Assembly: GCF_905220365.1 (NCBI RefSeq)
Contig: NC_061130.1
Coordinates: 10,733,501 to 10,797,500, forward strand
Length of the DNA stretch: 64,000 nucleotides
Direction of reading: 5' to 3'
DNA from: Vanessa cardui
Lineage: Eukaryota; Arthropoda; Insecta; Lepidoptera; Nymphalidae
Every line of letters starts with the position of its first letter. Positions within the stretch are counted from its first letter, which is position 1. Of this stretch, positions 10,823 through 21,380 are shown piece by piece. Below the pieces are notes generated by a model that was not told the origin of the DNA, searched no databases, and saw only the letters and a program-made list of their open reading frames with translations. A program made the position numbers and the translations under genes.

Positions 10823-12547
10823 TGTTTGATAAACATACACAGTATTTGGCTTTTGTTTATTGAATACGTGATGTAATAAACAAATGATAGTTTTAACAAA
10901 TGTTCAGACAATAATCAAATTTTCAAGGAAAACAAAACTTGTTTAAAATTAGGCATGCGACAGAGTAATTGATCCAATTAGAAATATAAGTTTCACGTCA
11001 CATATGTGTTTTTTGTAAACGTGACCTGCAGAAACGTTGCACTAAAATTTCACCTTATAATTCTACTTTGATTACACCCAAAATTGTTTTGCTTTCAAAA
11101 GATCGTCACTGCAGAGATTTGGAGTAGACACACAGGCAGCTCCATTAATTATTAACATAACACCTAGGGCCTGTCTTTTAAGCAAAGGAGTTTAAGTCGC
11201 AGATTGTGGTGTTCAATATTTTCTTCATTATTACATAATAATCATTTATTCATTCAAATAATTATTGTCTAAAATCACGCACGACGATAATGTGTAGGTG
11301 ACATGTAGATCATTGCTATCAATGTCAAGTCCAATTAGGATACAGCAATCACGACAGATCGTGAAAGAAAAAATAATTCGCATGAGATATTAGCGAAATA
11401 ATCTATGTCGTCTTGGCACAAATAAAACCCGAAACAAAAAAAAGAAAATAATTTAACATTAAAAAATATTACTTTATATTTATCTTATTAGTGTAATTTA
11501 TTAGATCTTTCATGTATTTTCATTTACTAGCTCTATTGATTCGTACCTAAATGAAGAACTCACGTTAATTTAAAAGAAATAAAAACACGAGCGATGGCGC
11601 TTGTGTAAATGCATAATAGCAATAAATAATGTTGTGATATTAATCGCGACATTCGAACAGTTGTAACGTTTTAATTTAGAGTCGCATCAACCTTTAAAAA
11701 TGCTAATACAATTGCGTCATTTCACGATGTTATAAAAAATTGAAACAAAAGAAAACCTTTTTACATTGTTCTTTATTCAGCAACAACTTATGGATTATAG
11801 TTTTTTCACCTACAGAATTTAAATTTCTACACTTTCCAAAAATACAATAATTAAAATACCTAATTAAAAAAAAAGAAAAAAATATATATTGTAAAGTTTT
11901 GTATCTAAGTATTTTTGTTACTTTATAACTCAAAAACTACTACTAAAAATCTTTACAATGATATTACTTGTACACCAGAATGGCACTATACACAATGGTG
12001 ATTTTTTGTTAAATCTAAACCTCTATAAAGTTAAACTGAACATTAAAATTCTTTCATTATTAATTATTAAACCTTTTTTATATTTCAAACAAACAGATTG
12101 GTAAAAATGTACCCAATAGCTTATAGTAACCAACCCCACAGATAGATTTTGCACTGCAAGAGTTTTAAACTATTTGCATTGTCGGTGGTACCTGCCAAGA
12201 CGAGACTCGCCAACGCATAACTTCTTCATTGATGAATTGGACGACATATATCTCATTCATACACGGTTATACAATGGGGTAGCTATATTCCAGAAACTAT
12301 AAAGTCATACATAGTCGTAACGTCTTAGTTATACTACTTTGAAGAAGGGAGATTTTTGGGAATTTTAAAAATTTAAAAATTGCAATCAAAATTTCTTATG
12401 AATTTCACTAGTTTAAAAAGCTTCAACAGGTATACTTTGAAACGAGTATATAAAATAGACATTTCGTTATTTGTGTCATATGAGAAAACCTAACATGTTC
12501 CGATTAGATTGTTTACCCTATATTACTGCTACTTTTTGTACTTATTG
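10823..12547. other. No gene seen
   Basis: Low-complexity, AT-rich sequence with long A and T runs near 11430 and 11870. I see no coding signal or repeat I can name. Confidence 0.5.
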
Positions 12548-12770
12548 GTAGGGCTTAATACAAGCACTAGCCAGCACTAGCAATAGCAAGCCTAGTTAGG
12601 TACCACCCACTTACAATAGACATAATATATCCTACTGATAAACAGTAGCACTTAGTATTATTGTGTTTGGATTTGAAGAGTGAGTGAGCCAGTGTAACTG
12701 CTAGTCAATATAACATCTGAGTTCCCAAGGTTATGTCTTTGCCCTCCCACCTACCTACTCCATAAAGAGC
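12548..12770 (+). mobile_element. Family B repeat, internally deleted
   Basis: GGTAGGGCTTAATACAAGC, ACCACCCACTTACAATAGAC, CTACTGATAAACAGTAGCAC, GTGAGTGAGCCAGTGTAAC and TTCCCAAGGTTATG occur in the family-B order. The stretch between the TTCCCAAGG block and the 3' end is deleted, and the copy finishes near CTACTCCATAAAG. A small internal CAAGCACTAGCCAGCACTAGC duplication is also seen. Confidence 0.75.
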
Positions 12771-12988
12771 AGTGATGTGGAGGTCTCTAGAACTAAAATA
12801 AAACAGTTGGTGCGCCCATCTTATTGATAACTTTTAAGAAATAATAATCAAAGAATTCAATTCCACACGACGTTAAAATATTTGTAAGAATCTAAATAAA
12901 ACTGATTGTATAAAATATAATTTTAATAACCCTATTATTTGGATACTCTAGATTTGTTAGATAAGATAGATAATAAATACATTTACAA

Positions 12989-13158
12989 GACGCACCTTCG
13001 CTTGCGTTTTGAAGTATTGTCAAATGTAAGGTATAAAAATAACTACATCCTTCCTTGGAATTTATGTTTGCTTGGTACCAAATTTCGTTAAATTCGTATG
13101 CGGTTTGAGGATGACAGAATTACTTTCGCATATAATATTTAAAGGAAGGATTATCTAA
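12989..13158 (-). mobile_element. Helitron-like remnant
   Basis: TTCGTTAAATTCGTATGCGG followed by ATTACTTTCGCATATAATAT matches the conserved end block of the Helitron-like family also seen at 8646, 14279 and 25073. It is diverged, with no coding capacity. Confidence 0.5.
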
Positions 13159-13598
13159 AAGATCATTATTTTCGGAAATTCCCCTTCCAAACGGACGAAT
13201 ACATTTTACCTATTTATAATATCACTGTAGATAATTTAAACCCGCCCGCAGCGTTAGTTTCGTCATTAATGTTTTCATTTATCTAACAAATAAGACGTTA
13301 ATTTCACCTCCATCTACTGCTTAGTACATTATCGTGTTAACGGTGTAGTGCAGATGTAATTCACGTGAATACCTTATCTAGACAGGAGCCGAGCTTTTAA
13401 AAGTGTATAAATAACGCTTTATCAGAACGCCCGCCGTGTATTTTATGGCGTAAATAACTTTTTGTGAACGACTAAATATTGTTGTAATAATTTTTATCTG
13501 TATAAAATGTATTTTTATTAATTTTTCAAATAAAATTATGTAGTGCACTTTGTTTGTGTCTCTTAAAGAAAATATTGGAGCGTTCCGTCATGTTATTT
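13159..13598. other. No gene; weak TATA-like block near 13404
   Basis: Non-repeat sequence. Around 13320-13470 it is GC-richer, with an E-box (CACGTG), a GATA-type CTTATCT, and TATAAATA near 13404 followed about 20 bp later by TCAGAAC. The spacing is short for a core promoter and no exon follows before the RTE insertion at 13610, so I do not call a promoter. Confidence 0.4.
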
Positions 13599-14079
13599 TT
13601 GACTAATATCATCGTCATCATCATCAGCCCACTGCTGTCCACTGCTGAACATGCTCAGTCCTCTGCATCCCTCATCCAGCTTCTACCGGCGATTCTGCCA
13701 ATGTCGTCGGACCAGCGGGTCGGAGGTCGTCCTACATTACGCTTTCCGAGGCGCGGTCTCCACTCTAGGACTCGTTTGCTCTAGCGGCCATCGGTCCTAC
13801 GACAGATATGGCCAGCCCACTGCCACTTCAGCTTGCTGATTCTCCGGGCTATGTCCGTTACTTTGGTTCTCTCACGGATAACCTCATTTCTGATTTTATC
13901 CGCGAGAGAGACACCTAACATAGCTCGCTTCATCGTCCGCTGCGCAACCTTTAATTTGTGAACTAACCTCATCGTCGGTGTTCACGTCTCGGTACCATAC
14001 GTCATCACCGGTAGGACGCAATGCTCAAAGATTTTCGTTTTTAAGCGTTGTGGAACTTTGACAAAAAATTGACTAATAT
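13599..14079 (-). mobile_element. 5'-truncated RTE LINE tail with 11-bp target-site duplication
   Basis: TTGACTAATAT flanks the insertion at 13599-13609 and 14069-14079, giving a 459-bp element at 13610-14068. The 3' end on the minus strand is the TGATGATGATGACGATGATA-type tail typical of RTE. The 5' end starts within the last part of the polyprotein. Its orientation is the same as the RTE piece at 1-1245. Confidence 0.9.
13690..14061 (-). pseudogene. C-terminal tail of RTE reverse transcriptase polyprotein, broken
   Basis: The minus strand encodes the conserved RTE C-terminus in order: FEHCVLPVMTYGTET, then VHKLKVAQRTMKRAMLG, RTKVTDIARRISKLKWQWAG, HICRRTDGR and VLEWRPRLGKRNVGRPPTRW. It ends near WMRDAED. 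Two positions where the family has tryptophan are now stop codons: TGA after TYGTET, and TAG after RRTDGR. It therefore cannot make the full tail. The upstream reverse transcriptase core is absent because the insertion was 5'-truncated. Confidence 0.9.
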
Positions 14080-14278
14080 ATTTTGATCAGAATTGAATTC
14101 GTTATAAGCGTTTTCGAGTACGAGATGATTTATCTGCAAACAATTCTACATATCTTAGATTTGACCAAGCCAAATTCAGTCTCCACTGCACCTGCACACT
14201 GAATAGCTAATTGCGGTTGACATAAGTAAGGCTATAGATAAAAAGTCGCTCACTAAAATATTTTTTCATTTATCTTTA

Positions 14279-14425
14279 TTAATATCATAAATGCGAAAGT
14301 AAATCTGTCCACTTCAACTCCTCAACCTCTTCCAGCATAAACCACTGAACCGATTTTGATGAAATTTGGTACGAAGATAGTTTTAGTCCCGGGAAAGGAA
14401 TTAGGGTACTCTTTTTCATAAAAGG
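14279..14425 (+). mobile_element. Helitron-like remnant
   Basis: Begins TAATATCATAAATGCGAAAG and continues with ACCACTGAACCGATTTTGAT, GAAATTTGGTACGAAGATAG and CCCGGGAAAGG. This block series is shared with copies at 25073 and, in the other orientation, 8646. It has lost its CTAG end. Confidence 0.6.
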
Positions 14426-14817
14426 TATGACATTATTTGTCACCTGTTTCGGTAATGTTTTATTAATTTCGCCTGACCTGAATGGAAGCCTATACATCAA
14501 TCTGTTATCGATAAAAATCACATGATGATATGAAAACTTTATTTAGCAAATTGATATTATGCTCATTAGTAACCTAATGCTGGAAAAAGTTCTCTCTTAA
14601 GGACATTGTAACGTAACATTGCTGACGCGTGCGGTGATCATGACATAAATTATAACCACAAGTGTAAAAATTAAGTAAAAAAAACAGCTTGATTGGATTT
14701 ACACTAACGATATTAAGATTCCCATTTTTTTTCAAAGAGCCACCAAGACTCTCACAATTTATGAGGGGTAATAGGTACTGGGATATAAACTCCTTCATTT
14801 TTATGAAAAAAATGCGA

Positions 14818-14925
14818 GATCATTCCAACACGTTGTTTCGACTGGATTGGTGGATTCACATGAGCAAGATTTTTATTCGACACATGCAATTCTTGCTCAC
14901 AAGTTTTTCCTTCACAGCCAAGCAG
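14818..14925 (-). mobile_element. SINE family A fragment
   Basis: CCAACACGTTGTTTCGACTGG, TTGGTGGATTCACATGAGCA, CACATGCAATTCTTGCTCAC and CCTTCACAGCCAAGCA align with the middle of SINE A. Both ends are lost. Confidence 0.6.
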
Positions 14926-15664
14926 GACAATTATAGAGACCAATATAAGCACATAAAAATTAAGTCTAATTTTCCTGGATAAAAACACACGATCAAAGTT
15001 TAAAATCGAAGTGATTTCTCGACTGCGCCAAGTCTGCTTTCCTTCTTGTATAGGTTGCCAGTTGTTAATCAAGCAACTGTATTTCCAAGTCAACTATAGT
15101 AACAAGCGGAGCAGCTAAAAGTAATGGAGTCTCAGTAATAAAACATTCAGAAAAATATTTTTACTCAACAAGAAAGAATTCAAATTGTAAAGCTGCCTTC
15201 GCAACATAGACAGTACATAAATAATACTTAATAAAAAGATGCGGACGTACGCTGTACTTTTATTCCTAACTTTCATTGTATCGCGGAGACAAAGACGACG
15301 CCGTGGGGTGAAGGCATACCGTAGTAAAAATAAAGATAATTAGTAAAGGCACTGCTTCCGGACAGCTGCCAGTTACACCTGGGCTCGGTGAAAGGGTTCA
15401 GTGAATTATATACAAAATATTGTATACTAGCTCATCTGATATATACGTCCAGCCGGCTTGGGAAATTTTTGTGTCAATAAGCAGGTGAATTGGACTTACA
15501 ACATTTGTTATTGTACCGTCGTCATTTTATCATTTAGATCTTTATTAATACGAGCTAATTATTTATTATATTATAAATATCGAATACCAGACATAAACAT
15601 AAACAGAGAGATGTAAATGTTTCACGCCTACTTTGGGACCTTCCGTCCTCTTAAAGAGAGAGTT
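14926..15664. other. No gene seen
   Basis: Mixed AT-rich sequence. Codon-sized open stretches exist on both strands but carry no recognisable domain and no coherent splice signals. Confidence 0.45.
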
Positions 15665-15838
15665 TAGGTTTATTTCAGCAGACTGACTCATTGCTGTTTA
15701 GTGAATACACCAGTGAAGAATTTTTCCTCGTAACTTAGGCAAATTGACTTCCCAGATTTTACACGAAACAATTATAGTTGCTGCTCGGGTTTGAATCTAC
15801 AATCTTTGTGGATTTTATAACCAGTGATCTTGGCTTTA
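15665..15838 (-). mobile_element. SINE family A, old copy
   Basis: Heavily diverged, but the order GTGAATACACCAGTG, GTTGCTGCTCGGGTTTGAAT and ACCAGTGATCTTGGC matches the middle and tRNA-like head of SINE A on the minus strand. Confidence 0.55.
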
Positions 15839-17117
15839 ACAATAAATTAACTCAACAACATTGTTATACGAATAAATTAAGTAATATAAACATTCTTACT
15901 TAACGAATTGTGCTATTTCTAGTATGTTATAGAGAGTCATTTTCGCACAATAAAATTATCTGCATTGTAAGTCTTGATAATCAAATATTATACGCTTGAA
16001 TCGAGAAGCGTTCCGATAACGTATTCAAAAGAACATCAATTATAAGGATCGTGAGAGCGAGTCACGTGGAATACACATTTATGTAATTATTCGATAGCAA
16101 GGAAATTATCTTCTTATCAAAATCGATTCGAGATTAAAACTCATAAGGTTGTAACGACGTGAGCGTCGACCTTAATGTCATAAACGCGATTAATGTCTTT
16201 TAAGATAGAGAAATTCTTATACTTACAAAGTTCAAGGCATCATTAACAAGATATATTATGATATGATTTAATTTGTCAAACGCAATATATGATTAATTAA
16301 ATATATCAAGAAAGAAGATATATTATATATTTCATAGTTTGATAAAAAAACTGACAATAACAAAAAAAATGATAACATTTGAATAAAGCAGTTAATGTTA
16401 AATAAAAAAGATACTCTAAATTATTTAATGTTTTTATAAAAATATATTTTTTATTATAAATGTAATTATGTTTCCGAACAGATCGGTAACTTAGACTTGA
16501 GAAATAGGACAATTATTTATTTAGGTCTTAAATTGTTATTACGCTACATATACTATTCATTAAAACACAAAAATATGAAGAGCTCTCAACATTATAGCGA
16601 AGCAACACAAGCGAATACACAGCCAAAAGCGAATATAAATTCCTGGTACATACTGTGAAAGAGCGCGATTATTAATATATACATTAAAGAAGCTGTCATT
16701 TTAATTATTGTCCACTACTTTCTTTACTACCGACGATTTAAACTGTTATCGAACTTCTCACAATGGACTCTCGAGAGATTACTTTAAGCGATGTTATAGC
16801 AGTTATGATCATTTTTTTATAATTCTTTCGCGGTTTTCATTTGTTTTTTTTTTAGATTATGAGTAATAACGTATTTAGAAATAAATTCGGTAAATACGGT
16901 TCGCCTCACCTCATATTCTATGAGCTATCCTATCCTACAACGTTGGTTGCCTGGAAAAGCTCGCTATGTAGCGATAATAATATAAAGCCAAATATTGTAC
17001 GCCTGTTTTATTAAGACCAAATTTATGATGTATTTATTTTAATTTATCTTTGTGTGTGGTGTACAATAAAAAAAGTTCACTTAGAAAATCGTATAATTCT
17101 CTTTGCACACACAGCAC
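15839..17117. other. No gene seen
   Basis: Very AT-rich at 16240-16560, with homopolymer runs. No repeat, exon or RNA gene is recognised. Confidence 0.5.
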
Positions 17118-17283
17118 AGCAACAGCCTGTAAGTTTCCCACTGCTGGGCTTCACGCCCCTTGAGGGTTCCGAGCATATTTCACTACGCTGCTAAAATACG
17201 GATTAGTAGATACACATGTGACGGACATGACATTTCAATGAAATTAGACACATGTAGATTTCCTTACAATTCTCTATGCAGAT
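17118..17283 (-). mobile_element. SINE family A, head missing
   Basis: AACAGCCTGTAAGTTTCCCA, CTGCTGGGCTTCACGCCCCT, GAGCATATTTCACTACGCTG and GACACATGTAGATTTCC follow the SINE A 3' to middle order. The tRNA-like head is absent. Confidence 0.75.
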
Positions 17284-18565
17284 TTAAATCAATAATCAGT
17301 AGGTATTTTTATAAAAAACTATTTACTGAGTGCTGAAAATAAAAAACTAATCTTAAAATTTAAATGAAGAAAATTAAACTTAAAGGTAAACTTCGAGTGA
17401 ATATTTTAGAGTACATTAGCATCGCTTATTAATAAAGACAGTTTTCAACATCCACTCTCTTCAAAGTATTACAAGAATGTTCCTTAGAAATTCGAGATAA
17501 AAGTATCAAATTAATTTTTAACAATGCCCCGTTAATATAGTCGAGTTTTTCTTTTGTGGTGCGCTACAATGAAAATTCGTCTTAAGCGTGACGCTAAGCT
17601 TCCATCGCATGGAAAAATAATGATTTATTTATGTCAATGGTCGATAGCCGAGGGCTGTGTTTCCCCGTACAAATTGGTTATTGTTACAATAAAAATCTTT
17701 TATTACGTCGTTAGTAAAATGAGAACAGGTAGGTCTTTTTTCAATTACCCCCTACTTCAGATAATAAAAAGGGAGTTTGACGGCTAATCTCAATTTTTTT
17801 TAACATTCGACGTCAAATTGTATTGTATTGTATTCGTTTTTTTGTTTTCCTTCATAATAAAAGAAATTTGAGAGGAGCGAATTTTCTTAATACAAAGACA
17901 TATTCCAGCGTCTAGACTTAGCCATGTGTGAAATAACCTGGGGAATTGTACACCTACTAATAAACCTTAAACGTAGGATATAAAACTAATAGCGAGCGTC
18001 ACTCCGTCGTAAACTGCGTTATTAACCGAGAAGAGGCTTCGGGTGTGTTTCCTTTGTGTATGTGGAAAGCAAATAAATATAAAAAAATAACGAATCAAAG
18101 ACATTAACTGCAATTAAAACTTGCAATACGTTGATTTTTATGCAAAATATATTGATAATTTTTACCAATCAAATTTCCTTCTTTACTTCACTTCAATGTT
18201 AACCGCGCTAAACAAAAATACTACATATGTATGTAATGTAATTGATTGAAAATACGAATTAATTTTTTTCTCATGTTGTGTAGGAATGTACATACATTTT
18301 AAGTATTCCATTAGGTATATTTTTACTAATTAGTATTTTATTTGTAAAAATAAGATATAATACTTGCTTAACTCGCTCAAATCCACATAGCGATTAAGTT
18401 TATGAAGCGAGAATTACAGACCGAATTATGGTAAATTATTTAAAAAGCTTAGGAAAAAAAACCATTCCAATCCACAAATAACCCATAATGATACTAATAG
18501 TGTCATTACGCATTGTATATAGGTCAGGCAAATAGGCTACAGTGGTTGTTTTGTGTTTTTTTTTT
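17284..18565. other. No gene seen
   Basis: AT-rich non-repeat sequence. The open stretch at 17554-17787 on the plus strand lacks any recognisable domain and is not flanked by convincing splice sites. Confidence 0.45.
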
Positions 18566-18693
18566 TAGTTACACTGGCTCACTCGCTCTTCAAATCGGAA
18601 CACAACAATATTAAATATTGGTGTTTTTCGGTAGAATATATGATGAGTGTTACCGACCCAGGCGGGCTTGCACAAAGGCCTACCACCAAGTAA
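18566..18693 (-). mobile_element. Family B repeat fragment
   Basis: TAGTTACACTGGCTCACTCG, CGGAACACAACAATATTAAA, CGGTAGAATATATGATGAGT and GGCGGGCTTGCACAAAGGCC are the 5' half of family B on the minus strand. Confidence 0.8.
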
Positions 18694-20409
18694 ACTCCAT
18701 CACTGTTAAATATATGCAATTAAAAAAAAATTAAGTCGCGTCATTTCAAAATGATTATGGAAACACGCTCAGCATCGTTTTTACTCGTGGAAAAAGATGA
18801 TTTTCAAAGCCCTTGTAGCTTAACTTCGTATGTGCAAAATTTTAATTTTGTACCGTAATGTGCAACAACTATAATCCTCTTTGAAACTGCTTACTTTTTC
18901 ATTTGTGATCTAAATATAATAATTAAAATTTTATGTTTTATTATTGAGAATAAGTAATCATCTAAATTAAAATTTTATTGTGATATACAATTATTTTTTT
19001 AATAACGTTATGAAATTTTGAAGACATTAGATAAAAAATTGTATAACTATGTTAAACTTTGTTTGTATAAATATTAGAAATTCTTGAAATTAATTCATAA
19101 ATTCTTAACATATGAGTTATTTGAAATGATATTTTTATATGATAAAGTTGAACATGAGTGATGTATGACTAATTTGAATGGAGCTAATCATACATAAAAT
19201 CAACAATTCTCCCACAAACCGTAGGCACTGAACAGTTTATCTCAAAAGATCCTCCAATTCAGGTGTCGGCATTAACTATTACGAGATTCGCATAACACTT
19301 GAGGGAGCGGTTAGATAAAGCCGAGTCGGTTGCAGGGATTACTGTTGTAATGGTCATCTCGCCATATTAATGTTCTCTCCGTGAGGTTTGTTTCGCTATC
19401 TTGTTTGAGAAATTGATCAATATTCATGTATTTTAGCTGATATAGCCCAGTGGTTAGCGCGTCAATGTTAGACGACGACTGCAAATGAGAGCATAATTTG
19501 TATTTATTAGCCACATCAGCGGTAAAAAATAGACCATGATAGAATAAAGTCTACTAAATTAAACTATTACTAAAATACAAGTCGAAATATAAAATTAAAA
19601 TTTATAAAAGCTTATATTGTTTTTGTTTGCATTGTTATATTTATGTCTCCGCAGATATGAAGACATTTGTGTCGGTTTTGTATTTTATGTCCAATTTAAA
19701 CTTTTTGTTAGGAATAATTGTTACTGCATATTTTTATGAACAGGCATCATCACAATTTAAATTTAGAAATTAACATTATCGCCTTAAAAACTTTTCCAAT
19801 TTACTTTATCGAATTAGATAATTCCATTACAAAGAAAAACTATGGAATTACAACTTTATCCAATGAAAAAGGTATTCTTTTCAGTACTATCTTTATGTGT
19901 AGTGTAAACCTTTCGAAAATGGCAGTGTAACGTTATTATACACTGGGTTCAATTTCGACGTCGATAGGTTTTAATTGGAAGATATTATCGGTTCGGAGTA
20001 AATACTGTTATCCGCTGTGAACAGATCGCAAAATTGTAAGCTGCACGGTCAGTCTGCATATTCGATTTAAACACGTCATGTCAAACTGTCTATCTTAACA
20101 ACGAAATAAAGTTACTTAGTTTTGGGTTGACCCGCGTATATGGTTTTCGGATCTACTTAAAAATCGAATCGAAATAGTAGAAAATAAAATGACCGATCGA
20201 AAAACTCGTTACGCAAAATTAATAAATCTTATAATATTTACAGAAATGTGCGAAATATTTTAATATATAGCTTATCCCAGTCCAATCAATAGAAATGATA
20301 TGTAATCCTTAGAGTAATAGATACTCTGTTATATGCATTAGAAACAAATTCTTGATTAATATATCTCCAATACAAAACCATTCTACTTAGGATATCCGCC
20401 ACATCGACC
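18694..20409. other. No gene; one SINE head fragment inside
   Basis: AT-rich. The only recognisable item is the tRNA-like SINE head at 19435-19480. A GC-richer patch at 19200-19400 is unassigned. No coding exon is recognised. Confidence 0.45.
19435..19480 (+). mobile_element. SINE family A, tRNA-like head only
   Basis: AGCTGATATAGCCCAGTGGTTAGCGCGT matches the head (A-box side) of SINE A. The rest of the element cannot be followed. It is not an intact tRNA gene. Confidence 0.5.
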
Positions 20410-20662
20410 CAGCTAAGATATCTATGATAGTGGTTAGAAGGCGTGCTTCTAAGCCGATGATTACAAGTTTACATTCAAGCAATGTCCACTAAATTATCAT
20501 GTGTGACTTGTGTTTCTAAAGCAAATTTTCCTCGGCGTTGAAAAAATACCATCGGGAGGAATCTTGCATGTATCTAATTTCAAATGAAATAATGCCACAT
20601 CTGTGCGCAATGGAGCAGCGTGGTGAAATTGGCTCAAAAGCTGGGAATTTTACAAGCCGTTA
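20410..20662 (+). mobile_element. SINE family A, old near full-length copy
   Basis: Starts at a decayed tRNA-like head (TAGTGGTTAGAAGGCGTGC, then AAGCCGATGATTAC) and continues through GTGACTTGTGTTTCTAA, GCAATGGAGCAGCGTGGTG and TGGGAATTTTACAAGCCGTT. The block that normally reads CTTCTCCTCAAAGGGAGAGG is deleted. Confidence 0.7.
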
Positions 20663-21343
20663 CTTATTTTAATGTCGTTTACCGATATTCACTTTATTTA
20701 CAAAAATCGGATAGCATCATCGGCAATAATTAAAATGGTATTTTTACGAATCCATGTTATTCAAGAATCCATCCATTTTATTCAAGATAAATATCATATA
20801 ACAAAGTATGGAGCTGTACTTGTTGGCTTAGGTATGATATGTTATAGTAATTGTTTCTAACTGTATGTAATAAGTTTGTGTTTTAAATTTTGGAGAAGAG
20901 TAACTACTGAATTTCTTCTCTGTAAAATCTACATTCCAAATTGGTACTTCACATTTCATACAGTACTGAAAAAATAACGATTCTAAAGTGCTTATAAAAA
21001 AATACTTGAAGTAAAAAAGTGTGTTTTGATTTTTGAATGGTATATATATATCAAGTGAATTCAAAATCAAAATATTTTTTTTGTCTTACTCCTGTGATTA
21101 GAATGGCCTGTAAATAACATACTTACTAACTATCATACATAACAAGGCATTCAAATATTACTTATTATTTAAGTTACTTAAAAGTTGTAGTTCTCGTCGT
21201 AGCATAAAAGCGTTATAACAAAAGGCTTTGTGAAACTATTAATGAGTCGCTGCATCCCCTTAATATTCAACTACATCCAATCGCCAGGCCAATTGTCTCA
21301 TTGGTCTTTTGACTAACAAAATTGCAACACTATTTCCGCTTTT

Positions 21344-21380
21344 AGGAAAAGTCGGGTCTTTTGAAGACCCGACTTTTCCT
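21344..21380. repeat. Perfect 17-bp hairpin, 3-nt loop
   Basis: AGGAAAAGTCGGGTCTT at 21344-21360 and its exact complement at 21364-21380 enclose TTG. Mutation would soon break a neutral palindrome of this size, so it is recent or maintained. It could be a transposon end or a snap-back replication product. No miRNA-like longer stem surrounds it. Confidence 0.85.

Noticed and set aside
13404..13430. Core promoter at TATAAATA
   Set aside because: The initiator-like TCAGAAC is too close and no exon follows.
19435..19480. tRNA gene at the TAGCCCAGTGGTTAG stretch
   Set aside because: It matches the tRNA-like head of SINE A, and no acceptor stem or T-loop follows.
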